From the NCBI RefSeq assembly GCF_007744255.1, contig NZ_CP036267.1, positions 3,041,500 through 3,105,499 on the forward strand: 64,000 nt of DNA, given 5' to 3'. This DNA comes from Thalassoglobus polymorphus (GTDB lineage: Bacteria; Planctomycetota; Planctomycetia; Planctomycetales; Planctomycetaceae). Of the stretch, positions 16,837 through 24,096 are shown piece by piece (the stretch's first letter is position 1; the number at the start of each line of letters is the position of its first letter). The translations under genes and the position numbers were made by a program. Below the pieces are notes generated by a model. The model was not told the DNA's origin, did not search any database, and saw only the letters and a program-made list of their open reading frames with translations.

Positions 16837-18249
16837 ATGCAGTTGGACAAGCAGGTCTCATCTGTACTCGAAAAAAATCGTCAGCAACATCTTGTTCGAT
16901 TCTGGGAGGAGCTTTCAGAGCCTCAACAAGGTCAGTTGCAAGAGCAAGTTGGCACGATTGATTTTCCACTCTTACAGACGTTGATTCAAAAACGTGATCG
17001 GCAAGAGAACAACGACTCTCAGGAGAACAAGGCGCAGTTGGCAAGTTCTCCGGAACAACTTGTTCGTCTTCCCAAAGCGAGTGAGGAACTTGAGACTCGG
17101 CAGCGTGCTGAAGTGCTTGGACGGCAGCTTCTTCAATCGGGCAAAGTTGGTGCGATTCTCGTCGCAGGCGGGCAAGGATCACGATTGGGGTTTGATGCAC
17201 CAAAAGGGATGTATCCAATCGGTCCGATCAGCGACCGCACATTATTTCAGGTTTTATCTGAACAGCTACTTGCACGCTCTCGGCAGGCAGGCGTCCCAAT
17301 CCCATATTTCATCATGACGAGTGAGGCAACTCACGTCCCTACGATGAAGTTCTTTGAGAGTCAGAATTACTTCGGGCTGGGCAAAGAGAATGTCTATTTC
17401 TTCCAGCAGGCTTCACTGCCAGCGATTGAAGACGATTCCCACCGAATCTTTCTCGCTGATAAAGGCGAGGTCGCGACGAGTCCAGATGGCCATGGGGGAA
17501 TGCTGCGAGCACTTGCGGCGCACGGAATGATCGAAGTCATGCAGGCCCGCGGAGTTGAACATCTCTTTTATCATCAGGTTGATAATCCAACCACGATTGT
17601 CTGTGACCCGTCTCTGTTGGGATTACATATCGAGCAAGAGTCGGACCTGACTACAAAAGTCGTTGCGAAAGAATCTCCTGAGGAGAGAATGGGAGTGCTG
17701 GTCACCATCAACGGTAAAACTGAAATCATCGAATACAGCGACTTGCCAGCTGAGGAGGCGTATCGAAAGGATGAGTCTGGAAACCACATTTTCTGGGCGG
17801 GGAACACCGCAATTCATGTCTTTCGCCGAGAATTCATTGAGTCGCTGATCGGTGGTGAGTTGTCACTTCCATTTCATATCGCACACAAGATTGTCCCCCA
17901 CGTTGAGATCAACTCCGGTCGCCAAGTCGTTCCCGATTCACCGAACGGAAACAAGTTCGAACAGTTTATTTTCGACGCCCTTCCCCATGCACGAGTTGCA
18001 TTAGTCGTGGAAGGAGATCGAAATCGAGAGTTCAATCCGGTCAAAAATGCGGAAGGGAAAGATTCCCCAGCGACGTCACGAGCAGCACTGCAACGGATCG
18101 CTACGGAGTGGGTGCAACAAGCAGGCGGGATCATTCAGGATAACGCGACTCTTGAAATCAGCCCCCTTTTCGCCCTCGACTCACGGGAACTCCAGGCAAA
18201 ACTCTCAGAGAATGTTTCGTACACGACCGACACAATATTGAGTGATTGA
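16837..18249 (+). CDS. UDP-sugar pyrophosphorylase (UDPGP type 1 / UAP1-like)
   Basis: A 470-aa nucleotidyltransferase that makes a UDP-sugar from UTP and a sugar 1-phosphate. The family covers UDP-glucose and UDP-N-acetylglucosamine pyrophosphorylases of eukaryotic type. The signature AILVAGGQGSRLGFDAPKG is at about residues 106-124. LFYHQVDNPTTIVCDPSLLG (sugar/metal-binding region) and NTAIHVFRREFIE follow, with a FEQFIFDALPH motif typical of UAP1-like proteins. The start at 16837 has an excellent AAGGAG site 8 bases upstream; the open frame to 16801 adds 12 residues without one. The UAP1-like features suggest UDP-GlcNAc, but the substrate is not certain. It stands alone and is transcribed divergently from the PSD1 gene. 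Confidence 0.85.
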   Translation: MQLDKQVSSVLEKNRQQHLVRFWEELSEPQQGQLQEQVGTIDFPLLQTLIQKRDRQENNDSQENKAQLASSPEQLVRLPKASEELETRQRAEVLGRQLLQSGKVGAILVAGGQGSRLGFDAPKGMYPIGPISDRTLFQVLSEQLLARSRQAGVPIPYFIMTSEATHVPTMKFFESQNYFGLGKENVYFFQQASLPAIEDDSHRIFLADKGEVATSPDGHGGMLRALAAHGMIEVMQARGVEHLFYHQVDNPTTIVCDPSLLGLHIEQESDLTTKVVAKESPEERMGVLVTINGKTEIIEYSDLPAEEAYRKDESGNHIFWAGNTAIHVFRREFIESLIGGELSLPFHIAHKIVPHVEINSGRQVVPDSPNGNKFEQFIFDALPHARVALVVEGDRNREFNPVKNAEGKDSPATSRAALQRIATEWVQQAGGIIQDNATLEISPLFALDSRELQAKLSENVSYTTDTILSD

Positions 18250-18550
18250 TTTTGAATGGCTGGGAGTTCAAAACTGAATCGAGACTCTCCGAACGTGACT
18301 GACAGAGCTCCGAAAATCTCTGAAATGAGGGATTTTCGCAGTCTCGGTCTGGCCACTTTCATGTTCGAACGATTTCGATCATACTCGCCAAAAGTAAGTC
18401 GCTCAGAATGTTGACTTACTGCCATGAAATTGATCCAGATGAGAGTAGCCAGTTCTACCGTGTGCCCGGAATCAGGGACTCATCAATTCAAAAAGATGTT
18501 CGCATCATTGCGAGTGCGAACACAATTTCAGAATAATATCGAGGAAAAGA
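18250..18550. other. Intergenic region with one palindrome
   Basis: No gene was seen. An 8-bp inverted repeat, CGAAAATC (18312-18319) and GATTTTCG (18332-18339), lies 63 bases after the pyrophosphorylase stop and may help end that transcript. The rest holds the upstream region of the thiol peroxidase gene. Confidence 0.4.
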
Positions 18551-19054
18551 ATGCCAAACGTCACACTCAAAGGAAATGCGGTTACGCTAGTTGGAGACGA
18601 ACTTAAGGCTGGTGGGGCCGCCCCTGATTTTCAACTTCAGAGCAACGCAATGGAAGAAGTGACCCTCGCTTCGTCCGCCGGGAAGACTCGTATCATTGCA
18701 ACGGTTCCCTCGCTAGACACTGGTGTTTGTCACGCTGAAACCAAGCGATTCAACGACGAAGCAGCCAACTTGGACGGCGTTGAAATTCTTGTTGTGAGCA
18801 CAGACTTGCCATTTGGTCAAAAACGCTGGTGCGGCGCCGAAGGTGTCGACAAAGTCAGTTGCCTGAGTGACCACCGAACTGTTGAATTCGGGAAATCCTA
18901 CGGCGTGCTCATCTCCGGTGGACCGCTCGATCGCTGCCTCACCCGAGCGATCTTCGTGATCGACAGCAACGATCAGATCAAGCATGTCGAATACTGCTCA
19001 GAAATCACCGAACACCCTGATTACGATGCCGCTCTCGCTGCTGCAAAATCGTAA
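18551..19054 (+). CDS. tpx: Thiol peroxidase (Tpx-type peroxiredoxin)
   Basis: A 167-aa atypical two-cysteine peroxiredoxin that reduces hydrogen peroxide and alkyl hydroperoxides with thioredoxin. The peroxidatic cysteine is C60 in VPSLDTGVC and the resolving cysteine is C94 in RWCGAEG, at positions matching C61 and C95 of the Escherichia coli enzyme. The N-terminus VTLKGNAVTLVGDEL and the LTRAIFVID and EITEHPDYDAAL motifs are also typical. The length is normal. A strong hairpin follows the gene. Single-gene unit, probably for cytoplasmic peroxide defence. Confidence 0.97.
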   Translation: MPNVTLKGNAVTLVGDELKAGGAAPDFQLQSNAMEEVTLASSAGKTRIIATVPSLDTGVCHAETKRFNDEAANLDGVEILVVSTDLPFGQKRWCGAEGVDKVSCLSDHRTVEFGKSYGVLISGGPLDRCLTRAIFVIDSNDQIKHVEYCSEITEHPDYDAALAAAKS

Positions 19055-19072
19055 TTTGTGATTGCCCTACCC

Positions 19073-19107
19073 CCTTCGGCCTCGCTGAAAAAGAACGAGG
19101 CCGAAGG
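19073..19107. terminator. Strong hairpin between convergent genes
   Basis: CCTTCGGCCTCG (19073-19084) and CGAGGCCGAAGG (19096-19107) form a perfect 12-bp stem with an 11-base A-rich loop, lying between tpx and the convergent SGNH/hydrolase gene. It probably ends transcription from one or both sides, although the U-tract is weak. Confidence 0.65.
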
Positions 19108-19117
19108 AACCGGGATT

Positions 19118-21352
19118 TTATTTCACACCGCTTTCTTTGACTCGAACCGGTTTCGATTCCAGCCCAGAACTATTCACAGTAACGACAGTGATCGGCTCAT
19201 CGGACAACTTCTCTGAGTCCAGTTCCAATTGCATTTTTGGAAGCGGTTGCTCCGGGGTGTCGTGATAGGACATGCTTTGGAACAAGGGGCGACCAAATCG
19301 CTTTTTGGGACTTTCTGGTTTCTTGGCAACAACGCGCCCCCCTTGCATCACTTTGAAGCCTGCAATTCCACTTTCGAAATCAGCAATTGCGTTCCAGGCA
19401 ATTCTTGTGGTCCCAGCTTCACTTTTCACCAGCCTGACATTCGTCGGAGCAGGTGGCGGCATCTTGTCACTCACCGATCCTTTCTCAATAAATTCTTTCC
19501 AGACCTCGGCGAATTCAGGACTTGGAAGCCAAACAGTTTCTTCTCTCTGATTCTCACTTGGACTTGAAGCGATCGACTTTCCATCAATGGTTGCGAACAG
19601 CCCCTTGCTCATGTCGATCGCTTTCAATTCCTGACTCTTTGAGTCTGCATCAGGCAGTCGCAGACTCAGGCATGTGTCAAAAAATGGAATTGCCAGATAG
19701 CGAGAATCGCCGCACTCGTGTCCTGTCAATGGGTCAGGTGCGAAGATGAATGGGGCGTTTCGCTGACGATAAGCTTTGAACATCGCCAGACAACCATCCC
19801 ACGCAACTCGGAATCGCTTGTCTCCTTTCTCCTTGAATCCTGGACAGGCCACAACCGGAATTCCATAGGCTGCACCGGGGACTTCCAGCGAGGGAATCTC
19901 ACCGCTCGTCCAGCGTGAATGAGCCTGTCCTGATTGCAACCAGATCGCAACAATCCGTTCGGGATACAGAGCCTGCATAATACTGGCCCAGAATCCGCCA
20001 CCGGAATGTCCCCACAAGCACCACGGAACCTCAGCGATTTCAGCATGCCCGGTGGACTTTGCAAAATCACCCAGTGCTTGCACGAATCGTTCCGCTGATC
20101 CGTTGCGAGCATCGCACCAGTCGCGGCAATTTGTACCTTGACGCCCTTCAATCGACGTCCCCAACAAAGCACAATCCCACTTCTTGGCGAGTTCTCTCCA
20201 ATGCAAGTCGTTCGCTGCCGTTGCTCCTCCCTTTGACGCTCCATCTCCGCAACCATGTTGGTGAACGATGATGCCTCGAACGTGCGTTGTTTCGGGAGGA
20301 ATCCACAAGTAGAAATCCGCTACCAAAGAAAGTTCGCCTTCCTTTTTCGAAGCAGGATAGAAGAGGTGGTGAATCTGCCCTTGAGTTCGGTCCAGCAGAG
20401 GCCGCAGGCGAATCAGTCGATCGTCAATCTGCTGTTGGAGTTCGTTTGCTGCTGCATTCGCTTTCTCAAGCGAGAGACCTTCCTTCACACCGGGACGGAG
20501 ATGTCCGACATGCGTGACCCACGCTGCGTGTAAAATTGCTTGACGTTTCCCAATCAATTCATCAAGTTGCTGATCCGAAATACCGCTTTCCGGAATCCCC
20601 CAGGCACTCAAAATCGCAGACGCCAGAACCGCATGCCCTTCGTTGTTGACATGCACACCATCAGGGGACATGGTGAAGTTTGGATTCTCTTTTCGCTGAC
20701 GCGCAACATAGTCGCTGACCGGTGTATGCAAGTCGATAACCATCTCGACTTCATTATCGAGAGTGACCAGCCAAGCTGCGTATTTCTTAAGAACAGAATC
20801 GTAGTCTTCGTAAATTGAATGCCAGGCGTACTTCTCTGCTCCAGCAGGCAAGAGCTTCCCTTTTTCTTTCAACGGAAGCGGATCAAAAGCTGGAGGAGTC
20901 ATCAAGATCAGCTTTGCTCCGGATGCGTTCACCTTTCGAATAATCTCTCGAATTCCATGCTGGTATTTGTGAAACCGCTCTTCGGAAAACGGATAGTAAA
21001 TACCATCATTCATTCCATAACAGGCGATGACAACATCCGGCTTGATCTTGGCGAGCGCCCGGTCAATCCGTTCGTGAACATTCGGACGAGGAAAAGGATG
21101 ATCCGGCTCAGAAAGCCCGGTGCAGGTTTCGCTCGAGAGTCCCAGATTAATCAATTCTGGGATGTTTCCATTTGATTGAAGTAGCAATTCTTTTTCAATT
21201 TCTGAAATGAACTGCCCAGCGTGTGTGATCGAGTCCCCGAGGAAAAGGACTCGTTTCGCATCGACTGGAAACTTAGAATCCTCAGCCAATGATCCATCAG
21301 GATGGTTGATTAACCCAAACAGTGTGAATGCTATCAGTGTCAGTTGTTTCAT
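19118..21352 (-). CDS. SGNH hydrolase fused to alpha/beta hydrolase, secreted
   Basis: A 744-aa exported protein with two hydrolase domains. A signal peptide (MKQLTLIAFTLFGLIN) is followed by an SGNH/GDSL domain with catalytic block I FLGDSITHAG (Ser about 41), CYGMNDGIYYPF (block III GxND) and block V SPDGVHVNNEGHAV (Asp/His). After a linker comes an alpha/beta-hydrolase domain with an oxyanion-like GIIVHQHGCGDG and the nucleophile elbow LWGHSGGGFWAS at about residue 445. The C-terminal about 90 residues look like a fibronectin-III-like module (PPPAPTNVRLVKS, GTTRIAWNAI). The frame is open to 21535, but that extension lies over a dispersed repeat and has no signal peptide, so 21352 is preferred. 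Likely an esterase or deacetylase acting on acylated polysaccharide; the substrate is inferred. Confidence 0.82.
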   Translation of the reverse strand: MKQLTLIAFTLFGLINHPDGSLAEDSKFPVDAKRVLFLGDSITHAGQFISEIEKELLLQSNGNIPELINLGLSSETCTGLSEPDHPFPRPNVHERIDRALAKIKPDVVIACYGMNDGIYYPFSEERFHKYQHGIREIIRKVNASGAKLILMTPPAFDPLPLKEKGKLLPAGAEKYAWHSIYEDYDSVLKKYAAWLVTLDNEVEMVIDLHTPVSDYVARQRKENPNFTMSPDGVHVNNEGHAVLASAILSAWGIPESGISDQQLDELIGKRQAILHAAWVTHVGHLRPGVKEGLSLEKANAAANELQQQIDDRLIRLRPLLDRTQGQIHHLFYPASKKEGELSLVADFYLWIPPETTHVRGIIVHQHGCGDGASKGGATAANDLHWRELAKKWDCALLGTSIEGRQGTNCRDWCDARNGSAERFVQALGDFAKSTGHAEIAEVPWCLWGHSGGGFWASIMQALYPERIVAIWLQSGQAHSRWTSGEIPSLEVPGAAYGIPVVACPGFKEKGDKRFRVAWDGCLAMFKAYRQRNAPFIFAPDPLTGHECGDSRYLAIPFFDTCLSLRLPDADSKSQELKAIDMSKGLFATIDGKSIASSPSENQREETVWLPSPEFAEVWKEFIEKGSVSDKMPPPAPTNVRLVKSEAGTTRIAWNAIADFESGIAGFKVMQGGRVVAKKPESPKKRFGRPLFQSMSYHDTPEQPLPKMQLELDSEKLSDEPITVVTVNSSGLESKPVRVKESGVK

Positions 21353-21470
21353 TGGTCGCTCCGGATGCAAATTGAGATCCCTACAGGATGGCGAAAATCG
21401 ACCAGTCTTTCCATGATGCCCCCGATCTTTCCATAATAGAACCAGTGAGAAGCTTGAACATTCGGCTGCA

Positions 21471-21575
21471 GCACTTTGTCCAATGCTTCTCTTGTCCGCG
21501 AAGTACGTTTTCACAAGTCCATGCGCGGATGCCACGAGACAGAACTGTTAAGACGAATTTTAGTTTTGCTCTAAC
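21471..21575 (+). repeat. Dispersed repeat, family A
   Basis: From 21478 to about 21571 this is nearly identical to 5958-6054. Shared runs include CCAATGCTTCTCTTGTCC, GCGAAGTACGTTTTCAC, CCACGAGACAG and CTGTTAAGACG. The right end is GTTTTGCTCTAAC, close to the inverse of the TTAGAGCA end seen at 5949. It lies in the divergent space between the SGNH/hydrolase gene and the redoxin gene. Confidence 0.75.
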
Positions 21576-21592
21576 ACTTTGAAGAACGTTCA

Positions 21593-22597
21593 ATGGTCAA
21601 CTCTGAAACAGAACTCTCCGTCAGCCCCTGGATGAAGCCGGTCTTACGGCTCGCTGGAATTTACAACCTCACATGGGGACTCTGGGTGATTCTGTTTCCG
21701 ATTGCATCTCTCAAAGTTTGTGGCTATCCCGCGCCCCCCACTTACCCGGAACTTTGGCAGTGCATCGGAATGATTGTCGGGGTCTACGGGATTGGGTACT
21801 GGATCGCAGCGGGTGATCCTTTTCGACATTGGCCGATTGTTTTCGTGGGACTTCTCGGGAAGATTTTCGGCCCTATTGGATTTCTCTTTGCCTACTCGCA
21901 GGGCAACCTGCCTCTTTCAGCAGGACTCGTCAATATTTTCAACGACCTGATCTGGTGGATTCCATTCACTTTGATTCTCTGGAATGCATTGAAGTTTGAA
22001 CAAACTCGGAATGCGACTGGTGAAACCGGTCTCACTTTCAGCGAAGCGATTCAAAAATTCCGGTCTCAAGATGGAACATCTCTTGCCGAGTTCTCGAACA
22101 GACAACCTGTCCTCGTGGTCTTCTTAAGACATTCCGGTTGCACATTCTGCCGCGAAGCACTCAGCGAGATTCAAATGCAGCGTGAGAAAATTAAATCAGA
22201 AGGAGTGCAAATCGCATTCGTACACATGGAGGACGAAGAGCATGGAAAGAAGTTCTTCGAGAGGTACAATGTTGCAGACCTTCCCCGCTACAGCGATCCA
22301 GAGCAGGTGCTTTACCGGGCTTTTGAAGTCGGCCAGGCTCGTTTCGGCCAGCTAATGAACTTCAACGTTCTCTGGAAAGGTTTTCTCTCTGCGATCGTGA
22401 AAGGCCACGGATTTTCGAAGGTCCACAGTAACGTCTTCCGTATGCCGGGAACGTTCTTGATCCAGAACGAAAAGATTCTCGCTCGACACATTGCAAAGGA
22501 TCCGTCCGACCATCCTGACTACGGGGATCTTGCGTGCGACATAAAAGCTGAGGGCATGATCATGCCCTCAGCACCAGTGAAGAACGCGGATCTCTAA
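21593..22597 (+). CDS. Membrane-anchored redoxin (peroxiredoxin-like/SelL-type CxxC domain)
   Basis: A 334-aa protein in two parts. Residues about 15-135 contain four probable membrane helices (for example GIYNLTWGLWVILFPIASL, CIGMIVGVYGIGYWIAA, FVGLLGKIFGPIGFLF and IWWIPFTLILWNAL). Residues about 150-330 form a thioredoxin-fold domain with the redox motif RHSGCTFCREALSE (C183 and C186), plus AFVHMEDEEHGKKFFERYNV and MPGTFLIQNEKIL. The motif and layout resemble the AhpC/TSA-like family that includes SelL and PRXL2. Joining it to a four-helix membrane domain is unusual and suggests reduction of a membrane or quinone-linked substrate. The start at 21593 lies just after a family A repeat. Function is inferred from the fold only. 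Confidence 0.75.
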   Translation: MVNSETELSVSPWMKPVLRLAGIYNLTWGLWVILFPIASLKVCGYPAPPTYPELWQCIGMIVGVYGIGYWIAAGDPFRHWPIVFVGLLGKIFGPIGFLFAYSQGNLPLSAGLVNIFNDLIWWIPFTLILWNALKFEQTRNATGETGLTFSEAIQKFRSQDGTSLAEFSNRQPVLVVFLRHSGCTFCREALSEIQMQREKIKSEGVQIAFVHMEDEEHGKKFFERYNVADLPRYSDPEQVLYRAFEVGQARFGQLMNFNVLWKGFLSAIVKGHGFSKVHSNVFRMPGTFLIQNEKILARHIAKDPSDHPDYGDLACDIKAEGMIMPSAPVKNADL

Positions 22598-22599
22598 TA

Positions 22600-22656
22600 A
22601 AATTGCTGTTCACTAAGAGGAAGAAGTTGAACACCAATTCGAAAGATCCTCAAGCG
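22600..22656 (+). repeat. Short dispersed repeat, family D
   Basis: The segment TAAAATTGCTGTTC, followed by GAAGAAGTTGAACACCAATTC and TCGAA within about 60 bases, recurs with changes at 44363-44423. It lies between the redoxin gene and the convergent DUF1501 gene. Confidence 0.4.
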
Positions 22657-22662
22657 AAAAAA

Positions 22663-24096
22663 TCATGCGAAAATTTCGTCGTGAACCACACCCTCGACAT
22701 CGGTCAGGCGGAAGTCTCGACCGGCGTAACGGAAGGTGAGACGTTCGTGTTCGAGACCGAGCAATGCGAGCAAAGTGGCGTGGAGGTCGTGAATGTGCAT
22801 TTTCTTTTCTTGAGCATAGTACCCGTACTCATCGGTTGCCCCATATCGAATACCGGTTTTCACACCACCACCAGCCATCCACATTGTGAATCCTTCTGGA
22901 TTGTGGTCTCGACCATTTTTCCCTTGAGCAACAGGAGTCCGTCCGAATTCTCCGCCCCAAAGGACAAGAGTCTCTTCAAGCAGACCACGCTGTTTCAAAT
23001 CAGTGAGCAAGCCGGCAATAGGAAGATCGACTTCCCGGGCATTTTTATCGTGGCCGGTTTTCAGGTTCGAGTGTTGATCCCATTGAACATTTGTGTCGCT
23101 GTGAGTGACCTGAATGAAGCGGACACCTCGTTCGGCAAAACGTCTAGCAAGAAGACACTGACGACCGAAGTCCGCTGTGACAGGATCGTCCAGCCCATAA
23201 AGCGATTGAGTAGCTGCCGATTCCTGGGAAAGATCTTGAGCGGTTGGCATCTCCGTTTGCATTTTGAATGCCAACTCAAACGATTGGATTCGAGCTTCCA
23301 GTGCCGACTCAGGTCCTGAGCGGTCCAAATGCTGACGATTCATCCGATTGAGCAAATCGATCTGAGAGCGCTGTATATCGGTCGACCACTTTGAGTTCTC
23401 AATATACTTCACGTTTGCTTCAAGAGACGGTTTACTGGCAACACCGAGAGGGACTCCCTGACACTCTGCAGGCAGAAACGCTGAGCCCCAGTTCTTGACT
23501 CCTCCATGTGCCAAAGTTGGGCAAATGGTCAAAAAACCGGGCAGGTTTTCGTTCTCTGAACCAAGACCGTAATTAATCCAGGCTCCCATACTTGGGCGAA
23601 CAAAAGTATCGCTCCCTGTATGTAATTTCAGCAAAGCTCCGCCGTGTGCCGCATTGGTTCCGTGTACGGAATTCAAAACACACAAATCGTCGATTCGCTG
23701 GGCGACGTTAGGAAACAGTTCGCTGACGTGAATCCCGCTTTCGCCGTACTGTTTGAACTTCCAGGGAGAACCAAGCAAAGCTCCCGTCGCTGCAAATTGA
23801 ACGCGAGGTTTATCGTAAGGAAGCTCTTTTCCGTCGTCTTCCTGAAGCTTCGGCTTGTAATCGAACGTGTCGATCCCTGACGGGCCACCTTTCATAAACA
23901 GAAAGATCACTCGTTTGGCTCGCGGCGTAAAATGCTGGGGCGGAGCTAAACCTGGAGCCGCTGCGTTTGCAGTCTGTCCTTGATTGAGCAGCGCAGCCAT
24001 CGCCAATTGCCCAAATCCGACCGCTGTCGACTGGAGCAGACAACGTCGTGATAATCCCATAGCTGGGGACAGGTTTTCAGAAGAGTTATTCAACAT
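22663..24096 (-). CDS. DUF1501 domain protein (second paralogue)
   Basis: A 477-aa DUF1501 protein. A twin-arginine-like signal (GLSRRCLLQSTAVG, then QLAMAALLNQ) precedes the domain. Motifs are VIFLFMKGGPSGIDTFDYKP, LNSVHGTNAAHGGA, WGGEFGRTPVAQGKNGRDHNP and [13 protein letters not shown]. It overlaps the end of the PSD1 gene by 11 bases, so the two are translationally coupled, a tighter arrangement than the pair at 11862-16520. The enzymatic role is unknown; it is probably periplasmic and acts with its PSD1 partner. Confidence 0.92.
   Translation of the reverse strand: MLNNSSENLSPAMGLSRRCLLQSTAVGFGQLAMAALLNQGQTANAAAPGLAPPQHFTPRAKRVIFLFMKGGPSGIDTFDYKPKLQEDDGKELPYDKPRVQFAATGALLGSPWKFKQYGESGIHVSELFPNVAQRIDDLCVLNSVHGTNAAHGGALLKLHTGSDTFVRPSMGAWINYGLGSENENLPGFLTICPTLAHGGVKNWGSAFLPAECQGVPLGVASKPSLEANVKYIENSKWSTDIQRSQIDLLNRMNRQHLDRSGPESALEARIQSFELAFKMQTEMPTAQDLSQESAATQSLYGLDDPVTADFGRQCLLARRFAERGVRFIQVTHSDTNVQWDQHSNLKTGHDKNAREVDLPIAGLLTDLKQRGLLEETLVLWGGEFGRTPVAQGKNGRDHNPEGFTMWMAGGGVKTGIRYGATDEYGYYAQEKKMHIHDLHATLLALLGLEHERLTFRYAGRDFRLTDVEGVVHDEIFA

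Noticed and set aside
21353-21535. N-terminal extension of the SGNH/hydrolase protein
   Set aside because: It covers part of a dispersed repeat and would hide the signal peptide that begins at 21352.
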